NCBI GenBank assembly: GCA_964016985.1
Contig: OZ024825.1
Location: 34,750,057-34,814,056, forward strand
Source of the DNA: Anodontia alba
Lineage: Eukaryota > Mollusca > Bivalvia > Lucinida > Lucinidae
DNA length: 64,000 nucleotides
Direction: 5' to 3'
Positions 1-11,289 of this stretch are shown here, piece after piece. The translations under genes were made by a program, and so were the position numbers. The notes under the pieces are model-generated. The model saw only the letters and a program-made list of their open reading frames with translations, was not told where the DNA came from and ran no database searches. The first letter of the stretch is position 1. Every line of letters begins with the position of its first letter.

Positions 1-674
1 CATTAAGGTTAACCCCAAAGACTTCTGTCGGTATACCAACAGACAAAGGAAAGACAATCGGGGTAACCCTCCTCTCAAAAGGAGAAATGGTAGTGGTTTG
101 GCTGATACTGAGCAGGCTTAGGAGTTCAATGGTCAGTTTACAGATGTATTCTCCAAAACTTCGGAAAATGAGGTCCCTCTACTTGAGAAGTCAGCTGCGC
201 CTATGAGCGACATTCACATTTCAAATGAAGGTGTTATAAAAATGATGAAAGGTTTAAATCCCTCAAAGGCTTTGGGACCTGATGAAATTCATCCTAGAGT
301 CCTTAAAGAACTTGCGGTAGAACTTGGTCCTGTATTTGCTCATTTGTTCTAACAATCTCTTGATAAGGGTGAAATCCCCAAGGAATGGTCTTTGGCTAAC
401 ATCTGTCCACTTTATAAGAAGGGCGACAGAGCTTTACCAAGTAACTATCATCCAGTGTCCTTGACATGTGTTCCTTGCAAGATGCTTGAACACATAGTAT
501 GTACAAATATTATGGCTCTTGATGAATACAAGCTTCTGTCAGACAGGCAACATGCTTTCAGGAAGAATTGTAGCTGTGAAACTCAGTTGATCGCAGTAAT
601 AAATGACTGGGCCAAAATTTTGGATGCAGGAGGTCAAGTAGATACATTTATATTGGACTTCGAGAAGGCCTTTG

Positions 675-981
675 TTTGTTTGTGTTGAGGTTTTACGGCC
701 CAGTCAACCCAATGGGGTCATGTCGAGCGCGGTCAGTTTACCTAACCACACGTTTACTTGGCAGGCTTAGTCTTCTAAGCGGTTAACCAGTATTGTGCAC
801 ATTCTTTCGCCAGAAACTGACAACTGCCCTTCTTGAATCAGCGGAAGGGAGAGAATGACCGTAGAAAATATTTCATGATCAATCTCCACGAAAGAATGTT
901 GCCGACCTCGGCGGGGGTTGAACCCGCGACCTCCTGGTCTCCAGTCGGACGGCGCATCCAACTGAGCCACCGAGGCCGGCA
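675..981 (-). mobile_element. SINE-A copy 1, tRNA-derived, inserted in LINE A
   Basis: A 307-bp SINE on the minus strand. The 5' head (right end, about 905-980) is tRNA-like with A and B boxes, followed by a body, then a tail reading CCGTAAAACCTCAACACAAA with a short (CAAA)-type end at 675-690. The direct repeat AGAAGGCCTTTG flanks it at 663-674 and 982-993, a perfect 12-bp target site duplication. Body-related copies lie at 36709-36917 and 47529-47728. The insertion site is inside the LINE RT codons. Confidence 0.9.
914..969 (-). promoter_or_regulatory. Internal Pol III promoter of SINE-A (A and B boxes)
   Basis: On the minus strand, TGGCTCAGTTGG (958-969) fits the tRNA A box and GGGTTCAACCCC (914-925) fits the B box, with tRNA-like spacing. 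In the tRNA-like head, the T-arm stem pairs around the B box. This is the internal promoter expected of a tRNA-derived SINE, not evidence for a working tRNA gene. Confidence 0.75.
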
Positions 982-2000
982 AGAAGGCCTTTGACACTCC
1001 TCCTCATGAACCTCTGAAATGCAAACTCCATGGATATGGCATAAGTGGAAAAACTTCAGTAAGGATTGATTCATTTCTGAGCAATAGGTTTGTAGTCAAT
1101 GGAGCAAAATCTCAATGGGCACCTGTTTTGTCTGGTGCAGGGCACTGTTCTCAGTCCACTGTTGTTTCCTTGTATATAAATGACATCATGGTTGGAATAG
1201 AACCTGAGATTTGTTTGTTCGCTGATGACCGTGTCTGCTAGATTGATAGCACTGAAGACACATCGAAACTCCAAAAGGATATTGATCAACAGGGCAAATG
1301 GGCCAGGAAATGGGGTATGAGGTATGAACTGTAACATTATGCAGCTGACTAGGAAGCAGATAAAAAAAGATCAATGCAGTTTACTCCTTAGAAGAAACAG
1401 TCCTCAAAAATGTGGATAATATTAAACACCTTGGTGTGACAATTTCTAAGGATTTGAAATGGAATACTCATGTAAGCAATGTTTGTACAAAAGCAAACAG
1501 AACTCTTGGTTTCTTAAGACGTAATCTATTGTCATGCCCCCAAGATGTTAAGGAGACAGCATACAAGGGGTTGGTACGAGCAATCCTGGAGTATGTTAGC
1601 CCTGTTTGGGACCCACATGGAATAGTAGTCCAGGAAGAATTGGAAAAGGTTCAGAATTGTGCAGCTAGGTTTGTGACTGGAAACTACAACTTTGAAACTG
1701 GAAGTATGACTAGCATTCTTGAACAGTTACAGTGGGAGTCTCTTCACAAGAGACACAAAGGTAGTAAACTCATATTGCTATTCAAAGATCTGAAAGGTAG
1801 AGCAAGTATACCTTGTGACGACCTTCAACCCCCAAATAAGTGCAGTAGGAATCAGCATCCAATGGCATTTCAAGTGCTGTATGTTAGAACTGACATTTAT
1901 AAGTAGTTTCTTTCCAGACACTATTAGGGTTTGGAATGCACTCCCTGCATCTATAATCTCCTCTGCTGAAAGTTCTGCCGATCCTGTCGCTAGATTTTGA

Positions 2001-2285
2001 TTGTGTTGGGGTTTAACGACACGTCAACCCTTGAGGGTCATTTTGTGTCGTCTCCCAGAGAAAGGGAGAAAAGAGATAGAAGAGAGAGTAGAGGAGATGA
2101 AAGAGAGGGACAGGGAAGAAAGAGGAACAGGAATGAAAGTGAAAAAATAGAAGAAATAAAAACATTCCCCCTCTACCCTTACCCACTACAAGGATAGTAG
2201 GCCTTGCCCAACTGTAAGCCAATATCAGTTGGACACCCCGGTGATGTAAGATACACAGCACCTTCGCACCACCTGACCACCCCCT
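2001..2285 (-). mobile_element. SINE-B copy 1 (short interspersed repeat)
   Basis: Minus-strand copy of a roughly 290-bp repeat. Its 3' end reads TCGTTAAACCCCAACACAA and its 5' end starts near GGGGTGGTCAGG. The same sequence lies on the + strand at 32534-32826 with a clean target duplication, and a 3' fragment at 47287-47347. The middle is purine-rich here (pyrimidine-rich on its own strand). The head has a possible A-box match (TGGTCAGGTGG), but I see no good B box, so the tRNA origin is uncertain. It lies directly behind the LINE A stop codon. Confidence 0.75.
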
Positions 2286-2400
2286 GTAGCTAGACTCACA
2301 TCACTTGTGAGATCTAGAGACTAATCTTTGCAATCAGTGCCCCTGGTGAATGAATGTCTATTGATGTATCACCAGTAAAATATTCTGATTCTGATTAGGA

Positions 2401-3585
2401 CATTCACAATAACCAGCATTTTCACTAGTCAAAGTTTACCCTCGTTGCCTAGACTGTACATGGTAAAAGCCAATTTGTTACTCAAAAATGTCAATATTCA
2501 TTATGAAAATCAAGTATTATCATTTCTCAGTCATAAAATATTAGGTTGATAATCCATAGTGGCTATCTACATTACACATTAAGGATAATCCGTGACATGT
2601 TTGGGGGGCCTGCAGATTATCCTTAACTTCCATGCTTCTATTTTGGTGAAAACCCTCATTTTAGACAAGACAGGAAAATTCCCAATTTTCATAACAGGTG
2701 TTACTCTGATGTTAGTGGCAAATATCCATACAAAGAAAAGCCACTGAAACATCGGAGAAGATTCCGATTAGATGTAGGTAAGCAAGGAGAACATTCCAAT
2801 TTCTTGTGTCATCAGCTGAACCTTCTGAAGACACCCTCCAAAGATTTGGGACAATGGTCAGAACTTGAGACCAATAGCCCGTTTGAAATCCTTCGTGAAA
2901 TAACGTCTTATGGCGTATCAACATAATCAGTTTCAGATATGACAACATGCAGAGAACTGGACTGGAGAATGCAGGTTCCTGGCCTGTGACGTTGTGTGTT
3001 TACTACTTGTCATTCGTGTATACCTGGATGTTGAACAATATAATTTGATCCAGATATCAATAATTCAAAGTACACGGTTCTTGGTCAGTAGCTTTGAACG
3101 TTACACAAAAACTGTGTAAAATTTATGCATTCGCAAATTTGACAGAACGACGTGGCGTAGAAGTGCACTGGTATTAGCTTTTCAGTCGCTACTATCATCC
3201 ATAAATTAAAATCAACATATCTAATTGCATATTTTCTGCGTATTATTTTTCTGTTATTTGATTAAAGCTCTAATAAAACAATTCTTTAATAATATCTTGC
3301 ACTTGACTTAAACAATCAGGAAGAACATCGTTTTTCTTTAACGTTCTAAGCATCAAGTTCTTACACCCGGCTTAAACCGCACTGGATTCCTGTTCCATTG
3401 GGGTTGCCTAAATGCCTAATAGACACGAAATGACGCGAAAACTCAAACAAAAAACAAAACAAAAAACAAAAAAAAAAAAAAAAAACACTAGAATTTGTTT
3501 TTCTACAAAAACATAGATGTCTCTCCCCTTTTTGGTGTCATATTTTCTTGTACATTCAGCGAACATTTATATTAACTAATGAGAT
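2401..3585. other. Unassigned intergenic DNA
   Basis: No gene or repeat is recognised apart from an A-rich stretch at about 3448-3487. Open frames are short and have no motif. Confidence 0.5.
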
Positions 3586-4965
3586 TCCAAGGGAAATAGC
3601 TCAAAAGTGTAAATGCAAGAGTTATCGTTCTTGAGTTTTGCACATCGTCTAATGTTGATTGATATTCATATAAAGTTTCATTAAGATGTCTTGAACGGTT
3701 TTCAAGTTACAGAGTGGACACTTTTTTATGATGGACAAATTTCAAGGGAAATAATTAAAAAAGTATAAATGCAAGAATTATGGTTCTTGCACTCTGAACG
3801 TTGTTTAATGTTGTTTGATATTTACATGAAGTTTCTTGAAGACATCTTGAGCAGGTTTCAAGTTACAGAGCTGACATGATTTTGTGACGGTCAATATTCC
3901 AAGGGGGAAAAAAACTAAAAAAAGTATAAATGCAAGAGTTATGGTTCTTGCACTCTTCATGTCATCTAATATTGATTGATATTTATATGAAGTTTCGTGA
4001 AGATAGCTTGAACGGTTTTCAAGTCAAAAAGCTGACACGATTTTGTGACAGAGTCCAAGGGAAATAGCTCAAAAAAGTATAAATGCAAGAGTTATGATTC
4101 TTGCGCTTTGCATGTCGTATAATGTTGTTTGATACTTATATGAAGTTTCCTGAAGATAGCTTGAATGGTTTTCAAGTTATTGAGCGGACACGATTTTGTG
4201 ACAGAGTCCAAGGGAAATAACTCAAAAAGGATAAAGATAAGAGTTATGGCGCTTGTGCTCTGCACCTCGCCTAATGTTGATTGATATTTATATGAAGTTT
4301 CGTGAAGATAGCTTGAATGGTTTTCAAGTTATAGAGCGGATATGATTTTGTGTCAGAGTCCAAGGGAAATAACTCAAAAAGTATAATGCAAGAGTTACGG
4401 TTCTTGCGCTCTGCACATTATCTAATGTTGATTGATATTTATATGAAGTTTCGTGAAGAAAGCTTGAACGGTTTTCAGTTTATAGAGCGGACAAGATTTT
4501 GTAACAGTCCAAGGGAAATAACTAAAAAAGTATAAACGCAAAAGTTATGGTTCTTGCGCTCTGCACGTCGTCAAATGTTGAATGATATTTGTATGAAGTT
4601 TCATGAAGACAGTCCAAAGGAAATAACTCAAAAAGTATAAATGCAAGAGTTATGGTTCTTGCACTATGCACGTCATCTAATGTTGATTGATATTTATATG
4701 AAGTTTCGTGAAGATAGCTTGAACGATTTTCAAATTATAAAGCAGACACGATTTTGTGACAGAGTCCAAGGGAAATAACTCAAAAAGTATTAATGCAAGA
4801 GTTATGGTTCTTGCGCTCTGCACGTTCTCTTATGTTAATTGATATTTATATGAAGTTTCTTGAAGATAGCTTGAACGGTTTTCAAGATATAGAGTTGACA
4901 TGAGTGTGACAGACAGGCAGACGACAGACAGACGCCCGGGGGAAATCAATATGTCTCCCAACCCT
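3586..4965 (+). repeat. Tandem array T1, about 150-bp unit, nine units
   Basis: The phrase TCCAAGGGAAATAACTC followed by AGTATAAATGCAAGAG recurs at about 3586, 3741, 3897, 4053, 4206, 4358, 4507, 4612 and 4764. Spacing is mostly 149-157 bp; one unit is shortened to about 105 bp. Each unit continues with ATTTATATGAAGTTTC and GAACGGTTTTCAAG. The array closes with a GACAGACAGGCAGACGACAG stretch, then a G-run at about 4970-4990. This is a dispersed array type familiar from bivalve genomes. It is non-coding. Confidence 0.85.
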
Positions 4966-4984
4966 TAAGGGCGGGGGGGGGTGG

Positions 4985-5691
4985 GGGGGGGAGAGAGACA
5001 TAAAAAAAAAATAGTTAAAGAAGAAGACAGTGGGCGCACTCTTTTCTCACAGCTGATTCGCCGCGGTTAACTGCCTAACACACTCTTTTTTCCAACCGAG
5101 TCAGCCAGTGGTAAACGGGCTTAGCCCATTTGCGCTGCCAATTAATAGGTTAGGTGGCTAAAAGGCTAAAAAAACATGGCGGACAAGTAAATTTGTTTGA
5201 TAAAAAGATGACACTACCAGATACTCCAAATATGTAGTGCATGCGATAATGGTCTGAATCGAAAATAAATTTTAGAAAAAAAGAGGGTCAAAATGTAACC
5301 TGAAGAAGTTTTGGAATTTCTCTTTAGTTGAGCCTATGAGATTTACATGTTGTCAGGAAAACTTTGTGATGATGATGATGATGATGATGGTGAAGATGAT
5401 GATGAGGGTGTATGTTTGGTGCAAATTTTTGTGCAGATCGGATCAGATATTTGTTCTTCAGTTTTTAAATAAGCTCTCACAGACAGGTTTTGCTCGGACA
5501 TAAAGTGGTTGTAGCACTTCCTTCCAGAAATAAGAAGACATGAGCAATAAATAATGACAATACAAACTGCCCTTTTTTCTGGATAAAATTTGAGATATAT
5601 TTTAAATGCTCATCAAGACATCTAAAATACACCTATATATCATAAAGAGCAACTCTTGAAGGGGGGGGGGGGGTGGGGGCGGGGGGGAACA
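4985..5691. other. Unassigned DNA with short simple repeats
   Basis: Contains a GAT-rich stretch at about 5370-5405 and a G-rich stretch with GT interruptions at about 5660-5690, which abuts the Naiad fragment. No gene seen. Confidence 0.5.
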
Positions 5692-7010
5692 ACAACAACA
5701 AAAAAAACTTGATCCCGGTCTAAACTATCTGAGAGCAAATACTTCCTATGAAATTCTCGAATACCTAGTTTAAGGTGAAGTAAAGACGTCTTTGGTTTAG
5801 GAAGAAATAAATTAGTATTTTGACAATGGAAAGAAATACGTTAATTGACTATGAACATTCTCAAAATGCTCAGTTTCCATTCTTTAAGGGCTGAATGTTC
5901 AACATACTCTTGCTTACACCATCGATTACCGGATTCATTCAAGGCAGCAGCGATGTCTTCCCTACATTTATTGAAATCAATATTAGAAGAAAATTTGTAT
6001 TTCGGTCCTTTATATTTCGGAATCTAGAATCAGGAAATATTTCTAAATTCCCAGTGACTGTATGACCTGCTGCTGGATAGCAATATACTGAGTCTTTACA
6101 ATCTTAGATCAGGAGTAGTTGTGTCAATATTGAGATCTGAAACAAGTTTATTAAAATTAAATATGATAGGTCGAACAGGTTTGTTATACTTATAGTAAAA
6201 AAAGGTAAGAGACAAGTCCAGGGAGTGCCAAAATCACAAACCGCAGCCCTTCCCAGACACCAAGAGGAAGAGGAAACAGACAAATCCAAACAAGCACAAA
6301 TCGAACAAACGTACGAAAAGCACTAAGATTAGCTCTCTCTTCCCCAAGCGAGGTAATCGCAATGCTAAAAGGACTGAAAAACACAAGGACAAAATGACAC
6401 AAGGTAAGACATAAAACAAATCGCCTCGTAGAATAAACCACAAAGCAACAAAGAGTAAGACTAACACCGGGACAACCGCCTTATAACGGTCAGTAGAGTA
6501 AACCACCTGGGGGTTTAAAGCACTTTTACAGCTAGCCAACCACCCTGGGTCCCGATGCTACTCTTAATACAGAAATACATAAAAATTCGGTTTGCATAAA
6601 GGCTCCCAACTCAATCAATGCATCAAAGCGAAAACATAAAAATTAAATTAATCACTATAATAAACAAAGACGAGTACCCATGGCTAATTCTATTGTATGC
6701 CAGAGTAAATGAAAACCAAAGGTTGAACCACGGCAGGCCAAGCCAAAGACATATCGTTAAGCCCCAACCCACTGGTTAAAGTTTTAGGAAGAGGCCGTCA
6801 TTAATTATGGGTGTTTCAGTATTTTGAAAATAAGTTGGATTGGATGAAATAACCGACTTGTCCCGGAAGATACTTGGCAAATCAATAAAACCCATCTCTT
6901 TATTTACGAAAGAAATATTGACAAAATGAAGTTTGAGATTAATTTGTTTGAAAACCTAATTTGTCGAGTGAGATTGTATAGAAATATATGTTGTTTCTTT
7001 TGTTTGTTTG

Positions 7011-7012
<2 letters not shown>
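5692..7012 (-). pseudogene. Old Naiad-type Penelope-like fragment, interrupted
   Basis: Minus-strand remnant of the middle of a Naiad polyprotein. The right part (6809-7012) encodes FIDLPSIFRD and YFQNTETPI; the left part (5692-6202) encodes YKYNKP, FNFNKLVSDL, the region around the CxC motif (only DCKD-like residues remain), AGHTVTGNL and RWCKQE. These match the same stretch of the near-complete copy at 12244-16904 in order, with many substitutions. A 606-bp Naiad 3' piece (6203-6808) interrupts it between the codons of TPI(I) and YKYNKP. Ends lie at a G-run/AAC stretch (left) and a (TG)n tract (right). Frameshifts and stops make it non-functional. Confidence 0.8.
6203..6808 (-). mobile_element. 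Naiad 3'-end piece nested in the older Naiad
   Basis: Minus-strand copy of the Naiad 3' end: the last codons (MTASS-like) near 6795-6808, then the whole 3' UTR to its terminal CTCTTACCTTTTTT at 6203-6215. It is collinear with 12244-12850. It is a 5'-truncated insertion, or the pseudo-LTR half of a tandem insertion. Confidence 0.85.

Positions 7013-7080
<68 letters not shown>
7013..7080 (+). repeat. (TG)n microsatellite
   Basis: An uninterrupted run of about 33 TG units directly beside the right end of the old Naiad fragment. Any long CVCV peptide read here is an artefact of the repeat. Confidence 0.95.
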
Positions 7081-7083
<3 letters not shown>

Positions 7084-7855
7084 GCTACATTATCTCATTT
7101 TTATTTTTTTTAATCAATTCAAACATTTACATAATAGTTACAAAGACAATATTCAGACACATATATATATTTTGTTTTGTTTCTGGACATTTTCATTATG
7201 TTTCATACACTAAGTAAAATGAAAACATAGAGGACGACAGTAACAGGAAGGAAAAGAAAGAGGAAGGACAGATACTCGCATTCTATGTTCACTGCTTTCA
7301 TTGCGATCAAATGACTCGCAAGATAATCAAATTCTAAACAATGATGGCTGCCTATATTTATCCTTTCTGACTCTACTATCATTTTAATATAAAGATGTAA
7401 ATAGCAATAACACGTCGGTGACTATAAAATGGGAGAAGGGTATCTTTTGTGGACGTGGGCAGCGACGACCCTGATTACCCTGCGCCTCTGTGCAGTCCAG
7501 TCTTGGCCCTCGATGTCTCTTTGAACTTTAATCGGGTATAACAAATTCCACGACCAAGTGACAAAGTGTCAAGACACACACATTAAAATATATATGGCTC
7601 ACTGACAGACCCATTAAAGACACTTTTTGTGTTGTTCCCTCTACTGAAGTTGCGGGACTAGGTATATTTACTTATTTACATTTAACCTGCGACCGGGTAA
7701 AATATCAGAGCAGATGAAATTTGACTCATTTAATCTTATTTTTCTATCTGGAAATAGGGCTTGACATTTCATGCAAACCATGTATCTCCTTGGGAGAGTA
7801 AGTACCATGCATCTCCCTGGGAACATAAGACAATAGGGCCATGACGGTCCTGTAA
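7081..7855. other. Unassigned DNA
   Basis: No gene recognised. Around 7760-7830 there is a short tract containing GACATTTCATGC, a phrase also seen in MITE family R (26735, 32215 and 59880 regions), so a decayed copy may be present. Confidence 0.4.
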
Positions 7856-8040
7856 GGCTCACCTGATATCATAGCACATTAAGAACCTGACCAAGAAAAT
7901 GTTCAAAGCAAACATTCTGACCAAAATTCATGATGATTATGTTAACAAGTAAAACAATGTAGCATGTCTGATGGACCGTGAAATATAGGTGAAGGTCAAA
8001 TATGGATGACTGCACTCAAGAGGCCACGCTAAGATGTATG

Positions 8041-8786
8041 CATGTGTTAGGTATCACTGGCAGTAGGAGCAATAGTTACTGAGAAGTGACCTAAACACAA
8101 ACACTTAACAAAGTCAGTGGGCCGTGAAATAGAAGTTATGTCAAATATGGATGACTGCATTCAAGAGGCCATGCTAAGATGTATGCAAGTGCCAATTATC
8201 ACTGCTGTAGGGCCAATAGTTACTGAGAAACTGCCTAAACGTAAAACTTAAGAAATTCACTGGACCATGAAATACAGGTCATAAGTGACCCAGTTCCAAA
8301 CTTCACATAGAAACCTAGACAAACATTTTGAGCAAGATTTATGATGATTACTTCCAAAATGTGACTTCTAGAGTGTTAACAAAGGTTTGCTTTGATTTCT
8401 CTCTGTGACCTCTGCATGTGTTAGGTATCACTGGCAGTAGGAGCAATAGTTACTGAGAAGTGACCTAAACACAAACACTTAACAAAGTCAGTGGGCCGTG
8501 AAATAGAAGTTATGTCAAATATGGATGACTGCATTCAAGAGGCCATGCTAAGATGTATGCAAGTGCCAATTATCACTGCTGTAGGGCCAATAGTTACTGA
8601 GAAACTACCTAAACGTAAAACTTAAGAAATTCACTGGACCATGAAATACAGGTCATAAGTGACCCAGTTCCAAACTTCACATAGAAATCTAGACAAACAT
8701 TTTGAGCAAGATTTATGATGATTACTTCCAAAATGTGACTTCTAGAGTGTTAACAAAGTTTCCCTTTGATTTCTCTCTGTGACCTA
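8041..8786 (+). repeat. 374-bp near-identical direct duplication in T2
   Basis: The block starting CATGTGTTAGGTATCACTGG at 8041 starts again at 8415 and follows the same sequence with only a few changes to about 8786. The two copies are far more alike than neighbouring T2 units, so this is a recent tandem duplication spanning more than one unit. Confidence 0.9.
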
Positions 8787-8978
8787 GTATTTGACCCCAA
8801 GTGACCCAGTTTCAAACTTGACCTAGAAATCATCACGACAAACATTTTGAACAAGATTCATGATGATTGCTTCAAAAATGTGACCTCTAGAGTGTTAACA
8901 TTGTTTTCCTTTGACAGACATTTTGAGCATGATTTATAATGATTGCTGCAAAAATGTGACCACAAGAGTGTTAACAAG

Positions 8979-9971
8979 AAAACATTGATGCAAAGCATCA
9001 ATACGCCGGGAAACTAATCTGTCATGCATTACTTAGCTCCCTATAGATCGTAGTATAGTGAAATAATGTTATAATTTATGAAAGGTTGTAATTATATAAA
9101 TTATCGCAATACTCAACGATAAAAACATTATAGACATTATCAGAGCTATGTCTGTTTTCTAGCCCGCATACATAATTACATGTCGCCATCCATAGCCTAG
9201 GCCGAACATACTATATCCTAAATCATCTATGTAGCAATGTTTCGTTCTTTTCTCCACTCATAACGTTTTCTTTCGGCCCAAATCTTTCCATGCTTGAATA
9301 TCAAATTAAACCCTATTATTAAACCAGCTTATAATCCGTTCGATTTGAGAATGCATATTTCCAATCGTAAACAAAGAAAAATATCTTTTGTTTCTTCTTC
9401 GTAGTAATGAAAAAAAAAACAAAATGAAAAAATTTCAAACGTGTAAGAATATTGACAGCAACAAGCTCATTTCAGGTCGAATGGTCGAATTGGCGCTCCT
9501 ACGGAAAAACTGCTCATTTCTCTTTTAAATGAGCAAAACCCATATTGCTACATTCATTCTACACAGTTCTTCCCATTTTTTATTTCACTATATTACCAAT
9601 AGCACAGTTCTCTGCTGCAAAAGTGACATTTTGTTCTTGTGTTTTTCAGTCCTTTTAGTATTGCGATTACCTCGCTTGGGGACGAGAGAGCTAATCTTAG
9701 TGCTTTTCGTGCGTTTGTTCGATTTGTGCTTGTTTGGATTTGTCGGTTTCCTCTTCCTCTTGGGGTCTGGGAAGGGCTGCGGTTTGTGATTGTGGCACTC
9801 CCTGGACTTTTCTCTTACCTTTTTTTGAATAATAAAAAAGTGGGAGGCCAATAGTTATATATCACCCCACTAAGAACCCCATAAAATTGGAAGAAAACCG
9901 ATGTTCTTCAAATGCATACAAATTTTATAAAAACAACCTTAAATAGATACGCCGGGCTCCAGCCCGGCGTA
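8979..9971. mobile_element. 993-bp hairpin-ended element inside T2
   Basis: Flanked by AACAAG at 8973-8978 and 9972-9977, a probable 6-bp target duplication in T2 sequence. The left end carries the hairpin TTGATGC/GCATCAA (8985-9001) then TACGCCGGG. The right end is a perfect 11-bp hairpin, TACGCCGGGCT/AGCCCGGCGTA (9948-9971). No transposase is seen. A Naiad 3' fragment (9625-9830) sits inside it. The class is unknown. Confidence 0.65.
9625..9830 (+). mobile_element. Naiad 3'-terminal fragment
   Basis: Plus-strand copy of the last 200 bp of the Naiad 3' end, from TTTTGTTCTTGTG through CGATTACCTCGCTTGGGG to the terminal CTCTTACCTTTTTT. A severely 5'-truncated insertion. Confidence 0.9.
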
Positions 9972-10076
9972 AACAAGGTCTTTCTTTGATTTGGCCCGAT
10001 GACCTAGTTTTTTTTACCCCAAGTGACCCAGTTTCGTACGACCTAGAAATCAAGACAAACATTTTAAGCGATATTC

Positions 10077-10184
10077 CCCAGCAAACATACAACGTGGTTA
10101 CAACGTCATTACAATGTCGCAGCAACGTCACGACGTTGCAGCGACGTTGTAACGACGTTGATGCAACGTTGTGTGTTTGCTGGG
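10077..10184. mobile_element. 108-bp palindromic MITE (CCCAGCAAACA ends)
   Basis: Ends are inverted: CCCAGCAAACATACAACG and CAACGTTGTGTGTTTGCTGGG (about 21 bp). The interior is built of repeated CAACGT/ACGTTG words, so the whole element folds on itself. It interrupts a T2 unit. It is non-autonomous; this kind of end is widespread among animal MITEs. Confidence 0.8.
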
Positions 10185-10810
10185 TCGTGACAAGTATTTC
10201 AATAATGTAACCTCTAGAGAGTAAACAATAGTTTCCCTTGATTTGGCCTGGTGACCTAGTTTTTAACCCCAAGTGACCCAGTTTCAAACTTGACCTAGAA
10301 ATCATCAAAGCAAACATTTTGAGCAAGATTGATGATGATTTCTTCAAAACGTGACTAGAGTTTTAACAAGGTTTTCCTTTGATTTGGCCTGGTGACCTAA
10401 TTTTTGACGCTAAGTGACCCAGTTTCAAAGTCAACCTAAGGAATATCAAGGCAAACAATTTGAGCATGATTCATGATAATTGCTTCAAAAATGTGACCTC
10501 TAGAGTGTTAACCAGGTTTTCCTTTGATTTGGCTTGGTGACTTAATTTTTGACCCCAAGTGACCCTGCTTCAAAGTCTACCTAAAGAACACCAAGAAAAC
10601 CAATATGACCATGATTCATGATGGTTGCTTCAAAAATGTAACCTAAAAAGTGTTAACAAGGTCTTCCTTTAATTTCGCCCAGTGACTTATTTTTTTTTTT
10701 ACCCCAAGTAACCCAGTTTCAAATTTGACCTAGAAATCATACAGACAAACATTTTGAAGAAGATTCATGATGATTGCTTCAAAAATGTGACCTCTAGAGT
10801 GTTAATAAGG

Positions 10811-11289
10811 GATGAGATGCATAAGGAAAGCACTTTCAGGTAGCACTCTGTAGCGATTTGTTCTTGCTATGCTACGGTCCATTTGATGGGAGCCCTTTTT
10901 AAAATGTCTGCCAAAATGACACGATTTTCAAACTGGGAATTTCTCGTAAAAAGCTAGCGGTGCTTGCTGCAGCGATTGGTTTTGTGTTCTATTGTCCTTT
11001 ATGCACAATGCACTTCGTCCAAGAACAACAACAACAACAACAAAAAAAAAAAATAAATAAAAAAAAAAAAATTAAAATAAAAAAAAAACATTTAATTTCT
11101 TAAAATGGGCACTGCCTACGTCGGGTGCCGCCATTTTGTTTTGTCTGGTTGCTATGCAACGTTCTGTTTCAGACACCGAGGCAGCTCCAAACACAGTTAC
11201 AAAGTGCCACAAAGCGCTTTTTAGTAACATACCGTTGCATAGCGAAGTGCTACGAAGCGCTCTGTAACGCTCACCTTATGCAACTCATC
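10811..11289. mobile_element. 479-bp MITE inside T2
   Basis: Inverted ends GATGAGATGCATAAGG (10811-10826) and CCTTATGCAACTCATC (11274-11289) bound an interruption of the T2 array. The inside has A-rich runs at 11040-11095 and partly inverted words (AGCGCTT, GTAGC) but no transposase. Confidence 0.65.

Larger units (their letters stand above)
2..2000 (+). pseudogene. LINE A reverse transcriptase pseudogene, split by a SINE
   Basis: Encoded part of a LINE ORF2-type polymerase that would copy the element RNA at a nicked target. Visible RT landmarks, in order: ICPLYKKGD and the YHPVSLT finger region (392-480), LDFEKAF (catalytic motif A, about 655-673, resuming as KAFD at 984-995), YINDI (about 1180), FADD (catalytic motif C, about 1219), and the thumb region with KHLGV, PVWDP and VQNCAARF (1412-1700). 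The end WNALPASII...DPVARF closes with TGA at 1998-2000. Lesions: TAG at 119-121, TAA at 350-352, a damaged motif B before YINDI, TAG shortly after FADD, and frameshifts near 1330 and 1890. The SINE splits the codons of FEKAF/D. It is non-functional; the family call is sure and the clade is not. Confidence 0.85.
1..2400 (+). mobile_element. LINE A: decayed non-LTR retrotransposon (CR1/Jockey-like)
   Basis: A 5'-truncated, decayed LINE read on the + strand. It enters from the left edge inside the region before the reverse transcriptase and runs through the RT and C-terminal thumb to a 3' UTR around 2290-2397. The 3' end carries a short ATTCTG-type repeat, as in CR1/L2/Jockey-type LINEs. A SINE interrupts it at 675-981 and a second SINE-like repeat starts right after its stop codon at 2001. 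The clade is inferred from motif style only; a phylogeny would be needed to place it. Confidence 0.85.

Noticed and set aside
905..980. A tRNA gene on the minus strand
   Set aside because: It is the head of a SINE with its own target duplication and a non-tRNA body; the cloverleaf is only partial and no separate terminator is seen.
3586..4965. Exons of a repeat protein in T1
   Set aside because: All frames are interrupted in every unit; the repeat is at DNA level only.
6234..6539. Hydrophobic small proteins (LPRLGKRELILVLFVRLF type) found several times in the window
   Set aside because: All are translations of the Naiad 3' UTR in different copies and frames.
6926..7217. A small Val/Cys-rich membrane protein
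   Set aside because: It is a translation of the (TG)n microsatellite.
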